Assembly: GCF_039523435.1 (NCBI RefSeq)
Contig: NZ_BAAAFH010000011.1
Coordinates: 784,469 to 848,468 of the forward strand
Origin: Wandonia haliotis
GTDB lineage: Bacteria; Bacteroidota; Bacteroidia; Flavobacteriales_D; Crocinitomicaceae
DNA: 64,000 nucleotides
Direction of reading: 5' to 3'
Below, piece by piece: positions 24,498 through 33,713 of this stretch. A program made the position numbers and the translations under genes. How positions within the stretch are numbered: the first letter of the stretch is position 1; each line of letters opens with the position of its first letter. A model generated the notes under the pieces. That model ran no database searches, was not told where the DNA came from, and saw nothing but the letters and a program-made list of their open reading frames with translations.

Positions 24498-25739
24498 ATG
24501 AACAACAGATTTATTTCAGGATGCATTACTTTTCTTCTGGGAATTAACTTCACAACCGCTCAGGAGATTCTCCCTCTTCAACACGACACTTCGTACTTTA
24601 AAGGTGAGTTTATTCTTCACGGAGATGCTTTCTATCACAGTAATACAATTCGCACTGAATTTGCCAATACATTACTCTGGGGTGGCTACATCACGGACGA
24701 GATGAAAGATGCATCTCTGAAAAATGCTGCAGGACGTCCCCGTAACCGATTCGGCGGAACATTTTCATCCGGACTGGAATACCGAAATTACACTGTGAAC
24801 TTATTCGGTAAAGAAGATTGGGGCTTTTTAGTAAAAGCCGGATATGAAATTTATGCCGGAGCTCAATTTACCCGCGATGCTTTTTCTCTTCTATTCAAAG
24901 GCAACGCTCACGTAACGGATAATATGGCTGACCTGACGGATTTGCGTTTCGATCAGATAACTTATCAAAAAATCGGATTCGGAGTCGTTGATAAACGATC
25001 AAAAAGTGCTATTTCCCTCAACCTGGTCAATGCACAGAGTTTTACAAAGATGCATTTTGTGAACGGGGAATACAGACAATCTCCTCAAACAGATTCCGTC
25101 AGTCTTCTTTTGAAAGGAGATTATTCTTCCGCATCCGGAGGAATGTCAAATGGACTGGGGTTTGCTCTGGATGCTGATTTCCGAATCGAAATCCCCTGGG
25201 GAAAAGCAAAAACGGCTTATATCCGTTTAAAAGCAGAGAATATTGGTGTAGCTTTCTTTAACAATCAAACAAAAAACTATTCGCTGGATACCATGTATCG
25301 CTATTCCGGTTTTGAGATCAGTGAATTAACGAGTTCTTTCGGGAACGGAAACGAAGAGTTCAGTCTAGCTGATTCTTTAAATATCCGACCTTCAGAAGGT
25401 GGAAAAGCTGTTTGGTTACCCGGTTATATTCAGTTAGCAAAAATTGTTGACCGAACCAACCCGGCCAAACTTCAACCTTTCTTCGGGATCAATGTATATA
25501 CAAATGCTATTTATCTTCCACAGGTATTTGCCGGAATTCACTACCAACCCCATCCGGTCATTGCAATCGGGGCGCAGGCTTCCTACGGAGGTTTCGGTGA
25601 ATTGCGGGGTGGTTTTTATTTAGACCTGAAACTGGGACAATTTTATCTTGGTCTAGGAACACAAGACGTTTACGGAGCTGTCTCTAAAAACGGATTAGGA
25701 CAATCATTAACAGGACGCATCACATGGAAAATAGATTAA
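24498..25739 (+). CDS. DUF5723-like outer-membrane beta-barrel protein
   Basis: The protein has a signal peptide (cleavage after TTA-QE) and many amphipathic beta strands. Its YKNLFGKEDWGFLVKAGYE-like region (NLFGKEDWGFLVKAG) and GGFYLDLKLGQFYLGLGT end resemble the DUF5723 family found in Bacteroidota next to T9SS components. Length 413 residues. It overlaps the next gene by 16 bases, which suggests coupled translation. Role unknown; an outer-membrane location is inferred from the strand pattern. Confidence 0.78.
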   Translation: MNNRFISGCITFLLGINFTTAQEILPLQHDTSYFKGEFILHGDAFYHSNTIRTEFANTLLWGGYITDEMKDASLKNAAGRPRNRFGGTFSSGLEYRNYTVNLFGKEDWGFLVKAGYEIYAGAQFTRDAFSLLFKGNAHVTDNMADLTDLRFDQITYQKIGFGVVDKRSKSAISLNLVNAQSFTKMHFVNGEYRQSPQTDSVSLLLKGDYSSASGGMSNGLGFALDADFRIEIPWGKAKTAYIRLKAENIGVAFFNNQTKNYSLDTMYRYSGFEISELTSSFGNGNEEFSLADSLNIRPSEGGKAVWLPGYIQLAKIVDRTNPAKLQPFFGINVYTNAIYLPQVFAGIHYQPHPVIAIGAQASYGGFGELRGGFYLDLKLGQFYLGLGTQDVYGAVSKNGLGQSLTGRITWKID

Positions 25740-27172
25740 TACTTATTATCACATTATTCTTTTCCGGATTTAGCTTCGGACAGATTTCCTTTTTTAAAAC
25801 GTATGGAGAGAATGGTTTTGATTACGGTCAGGGACTTGTGCAGTTGGATGATTCCAGCTATGTGATAACCGGGGCTTCCAGTAGTTTTCAGGACGCACCT
25901 TCCAGAGCTTTTCTTCTCAAAGTTGACAGTATGGGAACCTATCTCTGGTCCCGTTCTTACGGAGGAGACAAATCGGACTGGGGACGCCGGGTATTTCATA
26001 AAGAGAATATAGGCTTCTGGATCGCCGGATATTCCAATAGTTTTAGCAATTATTCTGATTTCGATTTTTACCTGATAAAAACTGATGAATCCGGAGAACC
26101 TGAATGGGAACGCACCTATGGATCAGATGATTGGGAACGACTATGGGATGCCGTTCTTCTACAGGATGAAGGTCTATTTATGGTCGGGGAAACCGACGGA
26201 CTTATGAGTCAGGAAGAGGATTTGTATATGGTTCGTACGCAAGCTAACGGAGACACGCTTTGGACCAAGTATATTCGCACAGCGGGAAGAGACATTGGTT
26301 ACTCTGCAATCAATTTTTCAGACACAACCGTTCTTATTGGTGGAATTTCTTCCTCTATCGCAGATACAAAAACCGGGTATCTGGCACTTATACATATCAA
26401 TTCGGGAGAAATTCTCTGGGAAAAATTTCATGGAACCGATGGAACAGCAGCTTTCAGAAGTCTGTACGAATTCAATTCGGACGTATACGGTGTAGGTGAA
26501 ATGACATTAGATACAGAAAACCAAAGGGATCACTGGATGACTAAACTGGACAGTAACGGCGATATCTTGTACGAAAATATTGACAGCCGTCCGGAAGATG
26601 ACTTCCTGAGCAATGTTGCTGTGCGTGATATGAACAGTATGTTTATTACTGCCTGGATTGAAGAGGATATTTATCCGAACGGACCGGATCTTTTATTTGC
26701 AAAGTACCATACTGATATGTATTGGAACGGTACTTCTGCATTTTTTTCAGGAGAAAACCCGGATGAATGCCATCAAATGATTATTTCAAAAGACGGTGGA
26801 GCAGTTTTAGTCGGATTCGGAATGGATCCATCCTGGACCAATGGTGGTTCAGCAGTTACACTAATCAAAGTAGGTCCCAATGAAGAAATTCCCTCCGGGA
26901 TTACAAGTGATCAAACACTCGTTTATCTATCCGAAAACGAAAATTCGGCAACTATAACGGTTTTCCCTAATCCGGTACGTTCTGTCCTTCAGATTCAGGT
27001 ACCTGAAAATTGGGAATCGGCAAACTATCAATTGATTGATCCCTCCGGAAGATCTGTCAAATCAGGTACTATCTCTTCCTCATTAGATGTCTCTGATCTG
27101 GAAAGTGGAATGTACTTTCTACGGATTATTCAAGAAGACAAATTTGTTGGTGTGCGGATTGTGAAAGAATAA
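25724..27172 (+). CDS. T9SS-exported beta-propeller-like protein with type A sorting domain
   Basis: A signal peptide (FSFGQ) is followed by about seven repeats of a propeller blade type (YGENGFDYGQGLVQL, YGGDKSDWGRRVF, YGSDDWERLWDAV, with DSMGTYLWSRS-like turns). The C-terminal type A sorting domain runs from TVFPNPVRSVLQIQV to GMYFLRI. The protein should cross the outer membrane by the type IX system and be cleaved or anchored at the surface. It is 482 residues and is translationally overlapped with the DUF5723 gene. Confidence 0.88.
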   Translation: MENRLILIITLFFSGFSFGQISFFKTYGENGFDYGQGLVQLDDSSYVITGASSSFQDAPSRAFLLKVDSMGTYLWSRSYGGDKSDWGRRVFHKENIGFWIAGYSNSFSNYSDFDFYLIKTDESGEPEWERTYGSDDWERLWDAVLLQDEGLFMVGETDGLMSQEEDLYMVRTQANGDTLWTKYIRTAGRDIGYSAINFSDTTVLIGGISSSIADTKTGYLALIHINSGEILWEKFHGTDGTAAFRSLYEFNSDVYGVGEMTLDTENQRDHWMTKLDSNGDILYENIDSRPEDDFLSNVAVRDMNSMFITAWIEEDIYPNGPDLLFAKYHTDMYWNGTSAFFSGENPDECHQMIISKDGGAVLVGFGMDPSWTNGGSAVTLIKVGPNEEIPSGITSDQTLVYLSENENSATITVFPNPVRSVLQIQVPENWESANYQLIDPSGRSVKSGTISSSLDVSDLESGMYFLRIIQEDKFVGVRIVKE

Positions 27173-27278
27173 GTATTCTGTCAAACATTTCCGCCTTGAA
27201 CTTATTCAGATAAAGCTGGAGTATATATTGGTTGGGGGATTCCTTCTTCGGAATTGTTTCCTCTAATACTTTCTATGG

Positions 27279-27890
27279 CTAACGTTCTTCTTTTCTAAGC
27301 CATCCCAACACACGCCTTTCAAGGATTTCCCATTTCTCCTCTTTATCCAAGATCAATTCAAAGTTCTCACGGGATGAGGAAAAGGGTCCCGCATTCTGTT
27401 GAATTATTTCTATGCTATTTTCTTGCACCTCACTGATTATAGCCACATGTCCGTAAGGATTGAACCAACTGGCTCCAAACACAAGTAGGTCTCCCTTTTC
27501 CGGTCGTTTAGCAGATGGATTAACATACTGAAACAAATCTCTCTGCGCATTATACTTCCCGTCTGCAATCGCTGGATCAAAAAAGGATTTGGCATGCCCG
27601 TAAGCATCCGGCATTTTATGGCCATAGTGTTGATAATAGTATCGTTTTACAAACTCAACACACTGGTACTTTAATCCTAAATTATACGTACCTGCCACAT
27701 TCCGTTCTTCCACATTATTAACTCCCCCATTAAAATAGACAGTAACCCCATCCAGACTGTCTATTTCTTCCCCAACCGTATGAAAGGGATTCAGGTTTAC
27801 TGTCTGTACTAATTTCCAAACTCCAAGTGAAAAAAGGATTCCCACTGCCAATATTCCCATCAACCTTTTCCGGCTACTCTTCCCCTTCAT
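27279..27890 (-). CDS. CHAP-domain cysteine amidase/peptidase, membrane-anchored
   Basis: An N-terminal hydrophobic segment (residues 9-27) anchors or exports the protein. The CHAP domain (about 65-195) contains the catalytic Cys in KYQCVEFVKRYY and the His in NPYGHVAII, and ends with EIIQQN supplying the third residue. CHAP enzymes cut peptidoglycan peptides or glutathionyl-polyamine amide bonds; the YYQHYG form resembles the glutathionylspermidine-amidase group. It is a single gene, 203 residues. Confidence 0.86.
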   Translation of the reverse strand: MKGKSSRKRLMGILAVGILFSLGVWKLVQTVNLNPFHTVGEEIDSLDGVTVYFNGGVNNVEERNVAGTYNLGLKYQCVEFVKRYYYQHYGHKMPDAYGHAKSFFDPAIADGKYNAQRDLFQYVNPSAKRPEKGDLLVFGASWFNPYGHVAIISEVQENSIEIIQQNAGPFSSSRENFELILDKEEKWEILERRVLGWLRKEER

Positions 27891-27932
27891 TCAACTAAAG
27901 ATAATAAGATTCAACCATCCTGCTTTCAATCA

Positions 27933-27971
27933 ATAAAAAAGAGTGGTTCAAACCAACGTTAAACCACTCTT
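27933..27971 (-). terminator. Rho-independent terminator downstream of the coiled-coil protein gene
   Basis: AAGAGTGGTT and AACCACTCTT form a 10-bp stem, followed on the minus strand by six T residues. It lies 30 bases after the stop of the gene to its right. Confidence 0.85.
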
Positions 27972-28001
27972 ACCCGGAAAAGAATATACTTTCTCTCCTA
28001 G

Positions 28002-29255
28002 TTATTTATTAACATTATCACAATTCATTTCGGACTGAATTCCCCAATAATTGAAGTATTCACCTCCATAACTTCCTCCTCCTTCATAGTTTCTTCTTAT
28101 TTGTCCATACGACAAGTAACATTTCCCCTCTTTTTTAACTGCGATATCTACATCCAGATATTTGTATTGGGGATAGCCGAAATCATTCTTTTTTACCTGC
28201 CAGACAGCTGAAGTAATAACCGTTCTTACAGGAGTTCCACTTTCCACTCCTTTTGAAGCCATTGCTTCATATTTTGTATTACTCATTGCTTTTCCACCCA
28301 ATCGTACAGCATCAACCAGCTCTTTTTCGTATTTCGCACGATATGCATCACACTTTCCACTATCTATATACTCCCCTAACGTACTTTTTTCCTTATTCAA
28401 CTTAGCTTCGATTTCATTTATTTTAGATTTATCTTTTAGCAGATATTCTTTTTTGAATTGAATCGTTTTAGATAACTCTTCCATTTTTTTGAAATGCGAC
28501 TTTGCATTTAACAAGTAGTCTTCCTCTCCACGAGAGTTAGGTTTGTGAGCATTTTTAATTACTCTATCTACATCTTTCTCCAAATCATCAAGCTGTTGAT
28601 ATACTTCAACTTCAAAGAAATTATCTACCGCAGTGATTCTCTTCTGCACATAATCCCCTTTATACTTTTCCGGTTGTTTTGTTTGAAAATCTTCTTTGAA
28701 AGAATAGTATCCTGAATAAGATGGTTCTAATGTCTTATCATTCATTTCATGCCCCATGACAACCCAGCGATAGTAACTTTCCAATTTTTTATCATAACCG
28801 GCAACAACTTCGTATTCTTTCATTTCAGCGGTACGCTTCTGCTCCAGATTCGTATAATTCTCTTCAAACTCTTTGTAATAACTCTTTTTATCCTCTCCTA
28901 ATGATTTTAACTCACTCAGCCCCTCTTCTACCTTCTTTAAATCCTTGATAACCTGCTCGTTTTCCGTTTCTCTATTTAAATCCCATGTCGAACCATCGAG
29001 AATCCCCTGAGCAGATTTTAAATTATCACGTGTTCTTGAATACGCTCTATATACGGGATCGTCAGGATTGTATTCCGGCTTTCCATCTAATTTATCTTTT
29101 AGATTACCCGAATTTTCACTTTTCCCCTCATTTGAATCCTTTTTAGAGATATTAACTTTCGGTTTTTTAATAGAGATTTGTGCATTTACTGGCTGCGTGT
29201 ATAGCCCGCCAATAGCAAACACAAATAATGACACGTATAAGTTTACTGTTTTCAT
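28002..29255 (-). CDS. Hypothetical exported helical protein
   Basis: From the ATG at 29255 the protein is 417 residues with a signal peptide (QPVNAQ), a Lys/Ser-rich low-complexity region (KKPKVNISKKDSNEGKSENSG), and long charged helices likely to form coiled coils (residues 70-330). A small Tyr/Gly-rich C-terminus (EGGGSYGGEYFNYW) closes it. The N-terminal layout resembles that of the 490-residue exported protein further right in the window, so they may be distant relatives. No function assigned. Confidence 0.8.
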   Translation of the reverse strand: MKTVNLYVSLFVFAIGGLYTQPVNAQISIKKPKVNISKKDSNEGKSENSGNLKDKLDGKPEYNPDDPVYRAYSRTRDNLKSAQGILDGSTWDLNRETENEQVIKDLKKVEEGLSELKSLGEDKKSYYKEFEENYTNLEQKRTAEMKEYEVVAGYDKKLESYYRWVVMGHEMNDKTLEPSYSGYYSFKEDFQTKQPEKYKGDYVQKRITAVDNFFEVEVYQQLDDLEKDVDRVIKNAHKPNSRGEEDYLLNAKSHFKKMEELSKTIQFKKEYLLKDKSKINEIEAKLNKEKSTLGEYIDSGKCDAYRAKYEKELVDAVRLGGKAMSNTKYEAMASKGVESGTPVRTVITSAVWQVKKNDFGYPQYKYLDVDIAVKKEGKCYLSYGQIRRNYEGGGSYGGEYFNYWGIQSEMNCDNVNK

Positions 29256-29396
29256 AACGACAAGTTTATAGCTCAAATCTATAAATTTATTCCGCTAAAT
29301 ACGAATAAGTTAAGCTTTTTAATGAATAGTTAACCTGTGTTTCAGTCTGTTCTTTTCAGAATACAGCCGGTCAAAATTACTATACACATCCCTTCC

Positions 29397-30005
29397 TCAC
29401 CTCGATCTGATCTTTGAAGAAACAAAAGCCTCTCTCATTTGGTTCCCAAAGAGAGTATCCTGATAAAAAATGCCCGTTGTAAGTACACTCTTATCTACTT
29501 CTGCTCGTAAAATTTCTGCATACTGGATGAAACCATACCAACTCGCTTTTACCCTGTAACTAAAAAAATCATAACCATTTACATTGATGGTAGCAGAAAT
29601 TGAATCAAAAACGACATCCGGAAAAATAAAGTTGACCATTGTATAGTTTTCTTCATTAATGAGCCTGTTAGCCTCCTTAAACGTTTTTTCCAGCTTTGAA
29701 AATTGTTTTCGACTCTGAGTAGTGATAAAAAAATAATCAAGCTCGGAATGTTGAATAACCAATTGCGTGGTGGCTCTGTAAAACGAACTCAAATCCACAT
29801 TCCTACCGGTATTTTGAGCCTCTAAATTGATTAAAAGTTCATTCCACTGATGAGCGTCCATCTCCCTAAAAGATTCGGGATATTGAAGGATCAACTCCAG
29901 ATTCTCAGTATATATACGTCTCTGTTTGTAATTATCAGAACAACTAACTAAAGTCAGTATTGTTACTACAAATAAAACCTTCAGGAAGTTACAGTTCAAT
30001 CTCAT
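29397..30005 (-). CDS. Hypothetical lipoprotein
   Basis: The ATG at 30005 gives a 202-residue product with a clear lipobox (TLVSCSDNY). No domain recognised; the mature part is mixed helix and strand. It begins 2 bases after the stop of the GT-C gene, and the set with kdsC and the DUF2520 gene runs without gaps, so it is probably the last gene of that operon. A longer frame beginning at 30020 would overlap the upstream gene and hide the signal. Confidence 0.8.
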   Translation of the reverse strand: MRLNCNFLKVLFVVTILTLVSCSDNYKQRRIYTENLELILQYPESFREMDAHQWNELLINLEAQNTGRNVDLSSFYRATTQLVIQHSELDYFFITTQSRKQFSKLEKTFKEANRLINEENYTMVNFIFPDVVFDSISATINVNGYDFFSYRVKASWYGFIQYAEILRAEVDKSVLTTGIFYQDTLFGNQMREAFVSSKIRSR

Positions 30006-30007
30006 AT

Positions 30008-31285
30008 CTATCCCACCCAATTGCCTTTCAGAAAACTATTGAATAAATACATTTGTAGTAGCACATTCATTAGTAAGACTGTAATCTGTAACCAGATACT
30101 AAACTTAAAACGAAAAAAAACAAGGGACTGGACAACTAAAAACAAGGCAATGAACGAATAATAGAAAACCGGTGCGTGATCCCATTCGACAACATTCGAA
30201 AAAGGGAATCCAACAACCAGTAATGTTACAACTATGAGTAAAAGGAATAGGGAAATATTTTTGAAAGAAGGTACACTTTTCCTTATTCGCTTCACTAGAA
30301 GATAATGAAGAAAAGGACTACAAAATACGTAGCGGTTCATACTGAGTAACGAGGTTCTCCCTTCCTCTTCCGGGTGAAAAAACAGAACATACACCAGTAT
30401 CATAGAAATATATCCAAGGCTGATCAATTCAATAGCATCTAACTCCGTCTTTTTCTTTTTAACAACAACAGATAGGATCTCTTTCAAAAGAAGGACACCA
30501 GAAAGCAAAGTAAAGAATAAAGCAAAAGTATCTAACCAAAGGATTCTGGCACCCCGCCAGGTTGTAAAAGGCAACGAGGGAATTCCGAATCCATGATTCC
30601 AATGTTCTACCTGTGACTTACTATAGGCAAAAAAATCTCCCGTCTGCATACCAATCACCCCAAATCCGATACCGGCCCCAACAATAACACATGCCAATAA
30701 ACTAATGTAGTGCCATCTGGTTTTCTCTTTCCATCCTTCTTTTAGCAAAAAAGCCAGCACGATTGCCGGAATCAGAAAGAAGAACATGGGGCGTACAAAT
30801 GAGGCTCCTATTCCAAACACCAGAAGCCATACCATTTTTTTAGTATTCCAGGCATAGATAATTCCTACTCCAAAAATGTAGAACAATGCTTCTGAATAAG
30901 GTGCGAAGAAGAAAAATACAGAAGGTAATGTTACCAGATATAAAAGTTCAAAAGCAGATGCCCGTACCTGTTTGATCAGAATAAATACTCCAGAGAAGAA
31001 TAGAAGAGCATTGATCACAGAAATCCCCGAAGCTCCCAAACCGGACATTCTCCAGAGTGTTGGAAATCCGGGAAAAAAACCTGCATTACTCTGTTCTGTT
31101 TCCCGATATGCATACCCTCCATCCACAATTGACTGATACCAGGAGGCATCCCATTGAATCAGGTTGAGACTCCCGGGAGCTTCTGTAAGTATTCCGGTTG
31201 TATACAAGGCAAAATACAAAGTAATCCAAGCTGCTACGAATAGCAACATCTGAATTACACTATTTGATGCCCCCACTTTTTTCAT
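30008..31285 (-). CDS. GT-C membrane glycosyltransferase, PIG-V/mannosyltransferase-like
   Basis: The 425-residue protein has about ten membrane helices. The first extracytoplasmic loop carries WDASWYQSIVDGGY, and AGFFPGFP follows, both typical of PIG-V/GT76-like enzymes that use polyprenyl-phosphate sugars. It starts directly after kdsC (no gap), a gene for the lipid A core sugar KDO, hinting at cell-envelope glycan work. Donor and acceptor are unknown. Confidence 0.82.
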   Translation of the reverse strand: MKKVGASNSVIQMLLFVAAWITLYFALYTTGILTEAPGSLNLIQWDASWYQSIVDGGYAYRETEQSNAGFFPGFPTLWRMSGLGASGISVINALLFFSGVFILIKQVRASAFELLYLVTLPSVFFFFAPYSEALFYIFGVGIIYAWNTKKMVWLLVFGIGASFVRPMFFFLIPAIVLAFLLKEGWKEKTRWHYISLLACVIVGAGIGFGVIGMQTGDFFAYSKSQVEHWNHGFGIPSLPFTTWRGARILWLDTFALFFTLLSGVLLLKEILSVVVKKKKTELDAIELISLGYISMILVYVLFFHPEEEGRTSLLSMNRYVFCSPFLHYLLVKRIRKSVPSFKNISLFLLLIVVTLLVVGFPFSNVVEWDHAPVFYYSFIALFLVVQSLVFFRFKFSIWLQITVLLMNVLLQMYLFNSFLKGNWVG

Positions 31286-31807
31286 TTACCAGTGATGCGC
31301 TTCTTCATTGAACCATTTACCCTGTACCCGCAAAGTTTGCTCGATTACATCTCTGACGCAATACCTACCTCCATTATAAGGAGATTGATAATCCGATATT
31401 GCTTTAATTTCTACGGCTGCATCCTGCGGACAGGCTGCAACTCCAGCTCTTTCCATTACCCGGTAATCCGGAATATCATCTCCCATGTACAATACCTCAT
31501 CGTCCTGAAAACCATACTTTTCCTGTAAGTCATGATACACTTTCAGTTTATCCGAGGAACTTAAACGTACTTCCGTTGCTCCCAAATTCATCAGGCGTTT
31601 TTCAACCTGTACAGAGCTTCCTCCGGTGACAATTAAAATCCGATACCCCATTTTGGCAGCATACTGTACCGCATACCCATCGCGGGAGTTTAAAACACGA
31701 ACAATATCATGCTCCATTAGGATTACGTCTCCATTAGTAAACACCCCGTCTACATCAAACATAAACGTGGTAATCTTATGCAATAACTGTTTATAACTTT
31801 TTTTCAT
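31286..31807 (-). CDS. kdsC: KDO-8-phosphate phosphatase (KdsC), HAD family
   Basis: The HAD motifs are FDVDGVFTNG (nucleophile Asp and acid/base Asp), VTGG, a Lys in DKLKVY and GDDIPDYRVM. The length of 173 residues and absence of a cap domain match KdsC. It removes phosphate from KDO-8-phosphate to supply KDO for lipid A core. The gene overlaps the 3' end of the DUF2520 gene by 17 bases, a pairing frequent in Bacteroidota, and is followed by the GT-C gene without spacing. Confidence 0.93.
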   Translation of the reverse strand: MKKSYKQLLHKITTFMFDVDGVFTNGDVILMEHDIVRVLNSRDGYAVQYAAKMGYRILIVTGGSSVQVEKRLMNLGATEVRLSSSDKLKVYHDLQEKYGFQDDEVLYMGDDIPDYRVMERAGVAACPQDAAVEIKAISDYQSPYNGGRYCVRDVIEQTLRVQGKWFNEEAHHW

Positions 31808-32552
31808 ACGTCTTTTTTATCGAAGTACTGAATAATTCGTACAACTCCTTTTGTATTCCCTCCAAGCGGGATATATGTTTTGAAAGTACAATATCATCTC
31901 CCCTCCTTGCAGGACCGGTTTGTGCATCATACGGAGATGTATGGTTCAATTTGGCTGCTGTTTCTTTTATGAGAGGTAGTAACAATTGAAAATCTATTCC
32001 CTCTTTGCGTGTGTATTCTTCCGCCAGATAGTACAGATGATTCGTGAAATTATTCACAAAAACAGCGGCAATGTGCAATTCCCCCCTGGTATCCGAGTCA
32101 GCTGTTTCAACTCGATCAAACAATTTTTCTCCAAACGCTCTCAAACATGAAAGCACCTCATCCGAATTACTTTCCAGCAAAATCGGGACTGTGCGCATAT
32201 CCTGAACCGGATTGCCTGAGAAAGTCTGTAGTGGATAAAAAACGCCTATATTTTCTTTTCGCTGAAGATCCTTCAACCCTATACTGCCCGAAGTGTATGC
32301 GACAGTGATTTCAGAAGGTAATTGCTCTATCACCTCATTGATTTGTCGATCTCCCACACAAACTATGATGAGATCAACATCCGAGTTATCTTTAACTTCA
32401 GAAAGATAACGAAAAGAAAAATCAAACCCTTTTGGCACTTCTGCTCCATCCCGTAAAAAAATATGCTGTACCGCGATTCCGGAGTTGTGAAAGTAAGCCG
32501 CTAAAGCCCTCCCTACATTCCCAAAACCAACAATACTCACTTTCTTTTGCAT
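31791..32552 (-). CDS. Rossmann-fold and DUF2520 domain protein (NADP-dependent oxidoreductase-like)
   Basis: The N-terminal Rossmann domain begins KVSIVGFGNVGRALAAYF and continues to about residue 130. The DUF2520 domain after it contains HIAAVFVNNFTNHLYYLAEEY and the conserved LLPLIKETAAKLN and GPARRGD motifs. Members resemble pyrroline-5-carboxylate and ketopantoate reductases, but the substrate is unknown. The gene is first of the operon with kdsC and is divergent from ribD. Confidence 0.9.
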   Translation of the reverse strand: MQKKVSIVGFGNVGRALAAYFHNSGIAVQHIFLRDGAEVPKGFDFSFRYLSEVKDNSDVDLIIVCVGDRQINEVIEQLPSEITVAYTSGSIGLKDLQRKENIGVFYPLQTFSGNPVQDMRTVPILLESNSDEVLSCLRAFGEKLFDRVETADSDTRGELHIAAVFVNNFTNHLYYLAEEYTRKEGIDFQLLLPLIKETAAKLNHTSPYDAQTGPARRGDDIVLSKHISRLEGIQKELYELFSTSIKKTYEKKL

Positions 32553-32660
32553 AGTTATTTTATCCGTTTGATTTACCTCGTAAAGATATATAAACCTACC
32601 CGTTCCTCACAGCTATGAATGATAAACAAGCCCTTTCCTTTATTTTTTACTGCAACTTTG

Positions 32661-32668
32661 TACATTTG
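32661..32668 (+). promoter_or_regulatory. -7 box of ribD, six bases before the start codon
   Basis: TACATTTG matches TAnnTTTG perfectly; a TTG at the -33 distance is not evident. Only six bases separate it from the ATG. Confidence 0.5.
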
Positions 32669-32674
32669 TACGGT

Positions 32675-33706
32675 ATGTCAACAGATCAAAAATACATGCA
32701 ACGTGCCTTGGGATTGGCTAAACTCGGAGGTGCTTACACCTACCCTAATCCACTTGTCGGTGCTGTAATCGTTCATAATGATACTATTATAGGTGAGGGA
32801 TATCATCAAGTGTGTGGAGAAGCCCACGCTGAAGTAAATGCCGTAAACTCAGTACAGGACAAATCGTTACTTGCCGAAAGTACCATTTATGTAACACTGG
32901 AACCCTGTTCCCACTATGGAAAAACACCTCCCTGTGCGGACTTATTGGTTCATCATAACTTCAAACGAGTTGTTATTGCTACTGTTGATCCTTTTGCGCA
33001 AGTGAACGGAGCAGGTATTTCAAGATTGAAAAATGCAGGCATTGAAGTAGAAACAGGAATACTGGAAGAAGAAGCCCGGTTACAAAATCGGCGCTTTTTT
33101 ACTTTTCATCAGAAAAAACGCCCGTATATCGTTCTGAAATGGGCTGAGTCACAAGATGGTTTTATGGACAATGCTGATCCTTCAAGAACCGTCAGTTGGA
33201 TAACCGGACCTGAATCGAAAGTTCTTGTTCACCAACAACGATCAGAAGAAGCTTCTATACTGGTAGGCTGGAAAACGATTCAGAACGACAACCCTTCGCT
33301 TACTGTGCGTGAAATTTCTGGTAAAGATCCGTTACGGATCATTATTGATCCACATTTGAAAGCAGCTCCGGATTCTCTAATCTATACCGATGGAAAGCCC
33401 GGAGTTATTCTAAATGAAGTCAAAGAAGAAAAAGCAGGAGCGATCCACTACTATAAAGTAGATTCTTTATCGCCTACATCCGTTTGTGAAGCGTTATATC
33501 AACTCGGTCAGCTATCTGTTTATATTGAAGGGGGAGCCTATACTTTGCAATCTTTTATCGATTCCGGACTGTGGGATGAAGCCTATCAGTTTATCGGTCC
33601 CGTCAGATTTGGAAAAGGAACGATAGCTCCTATCATAAAAAAGGCTCCTGACACTTCACAAATGATCAATCAGGATCAGTTATTTTTCTATAAGCATCAG
33701 AAGTAA
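32675..33706 (+). CDS. ribD: Riboflavin biosynthesis protein RibD (deaminase/reductase)
   Basis: The deaminase domain (residues 1-150) has HAEVNAV and PCSHYGKTPPCADLL with the zinc ligands. The reductase domain (about 150-340) has KWAESQDGFMDN and GGAYTLQSFID. The bifunctional enzyme converts the pyrimidine intermediate in riboflavin synthesis by deamination and ribose reduction. The start at 32675 (MSTDQKYM) is chosen because the family begins about here and a perfect -7 box lies just before it; the longer frame upstream would include that promoter. Length 343 residues. Confidence 0.93.
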   Translation: MSTDQKYMQRALGLAKLGGAYTYPNPLVGAVIVHNDTIIGEGYHQVCGEAHAEVNAVNSVQDKSLLAESTIYVTLEPCSHYGKTPPCADLLVHHNFKRVVIATVDPFAQVNGAGISRLKNAGIEVETGILEEEARLQNRRFFTFHQKKRPYIVLKWAESQDGFMDNADPSRTVSWITGPESKVLVHQQRSEEASILVGWKTIQNDNPSLTVREISGKDPLRIIIDPHLKAAPDSLIYTDGKPGVILNEVKEEKAGAIHYYKVDSLSPTSVCEALYQLGQLSVYIEGGAYTLQSFIDSGLWDEAYQFIGPVRFGKGTIAPIIKKAPDTSQMINQDQLFFYKHQK

Positions 33707-33713
33707 TCGTAAT

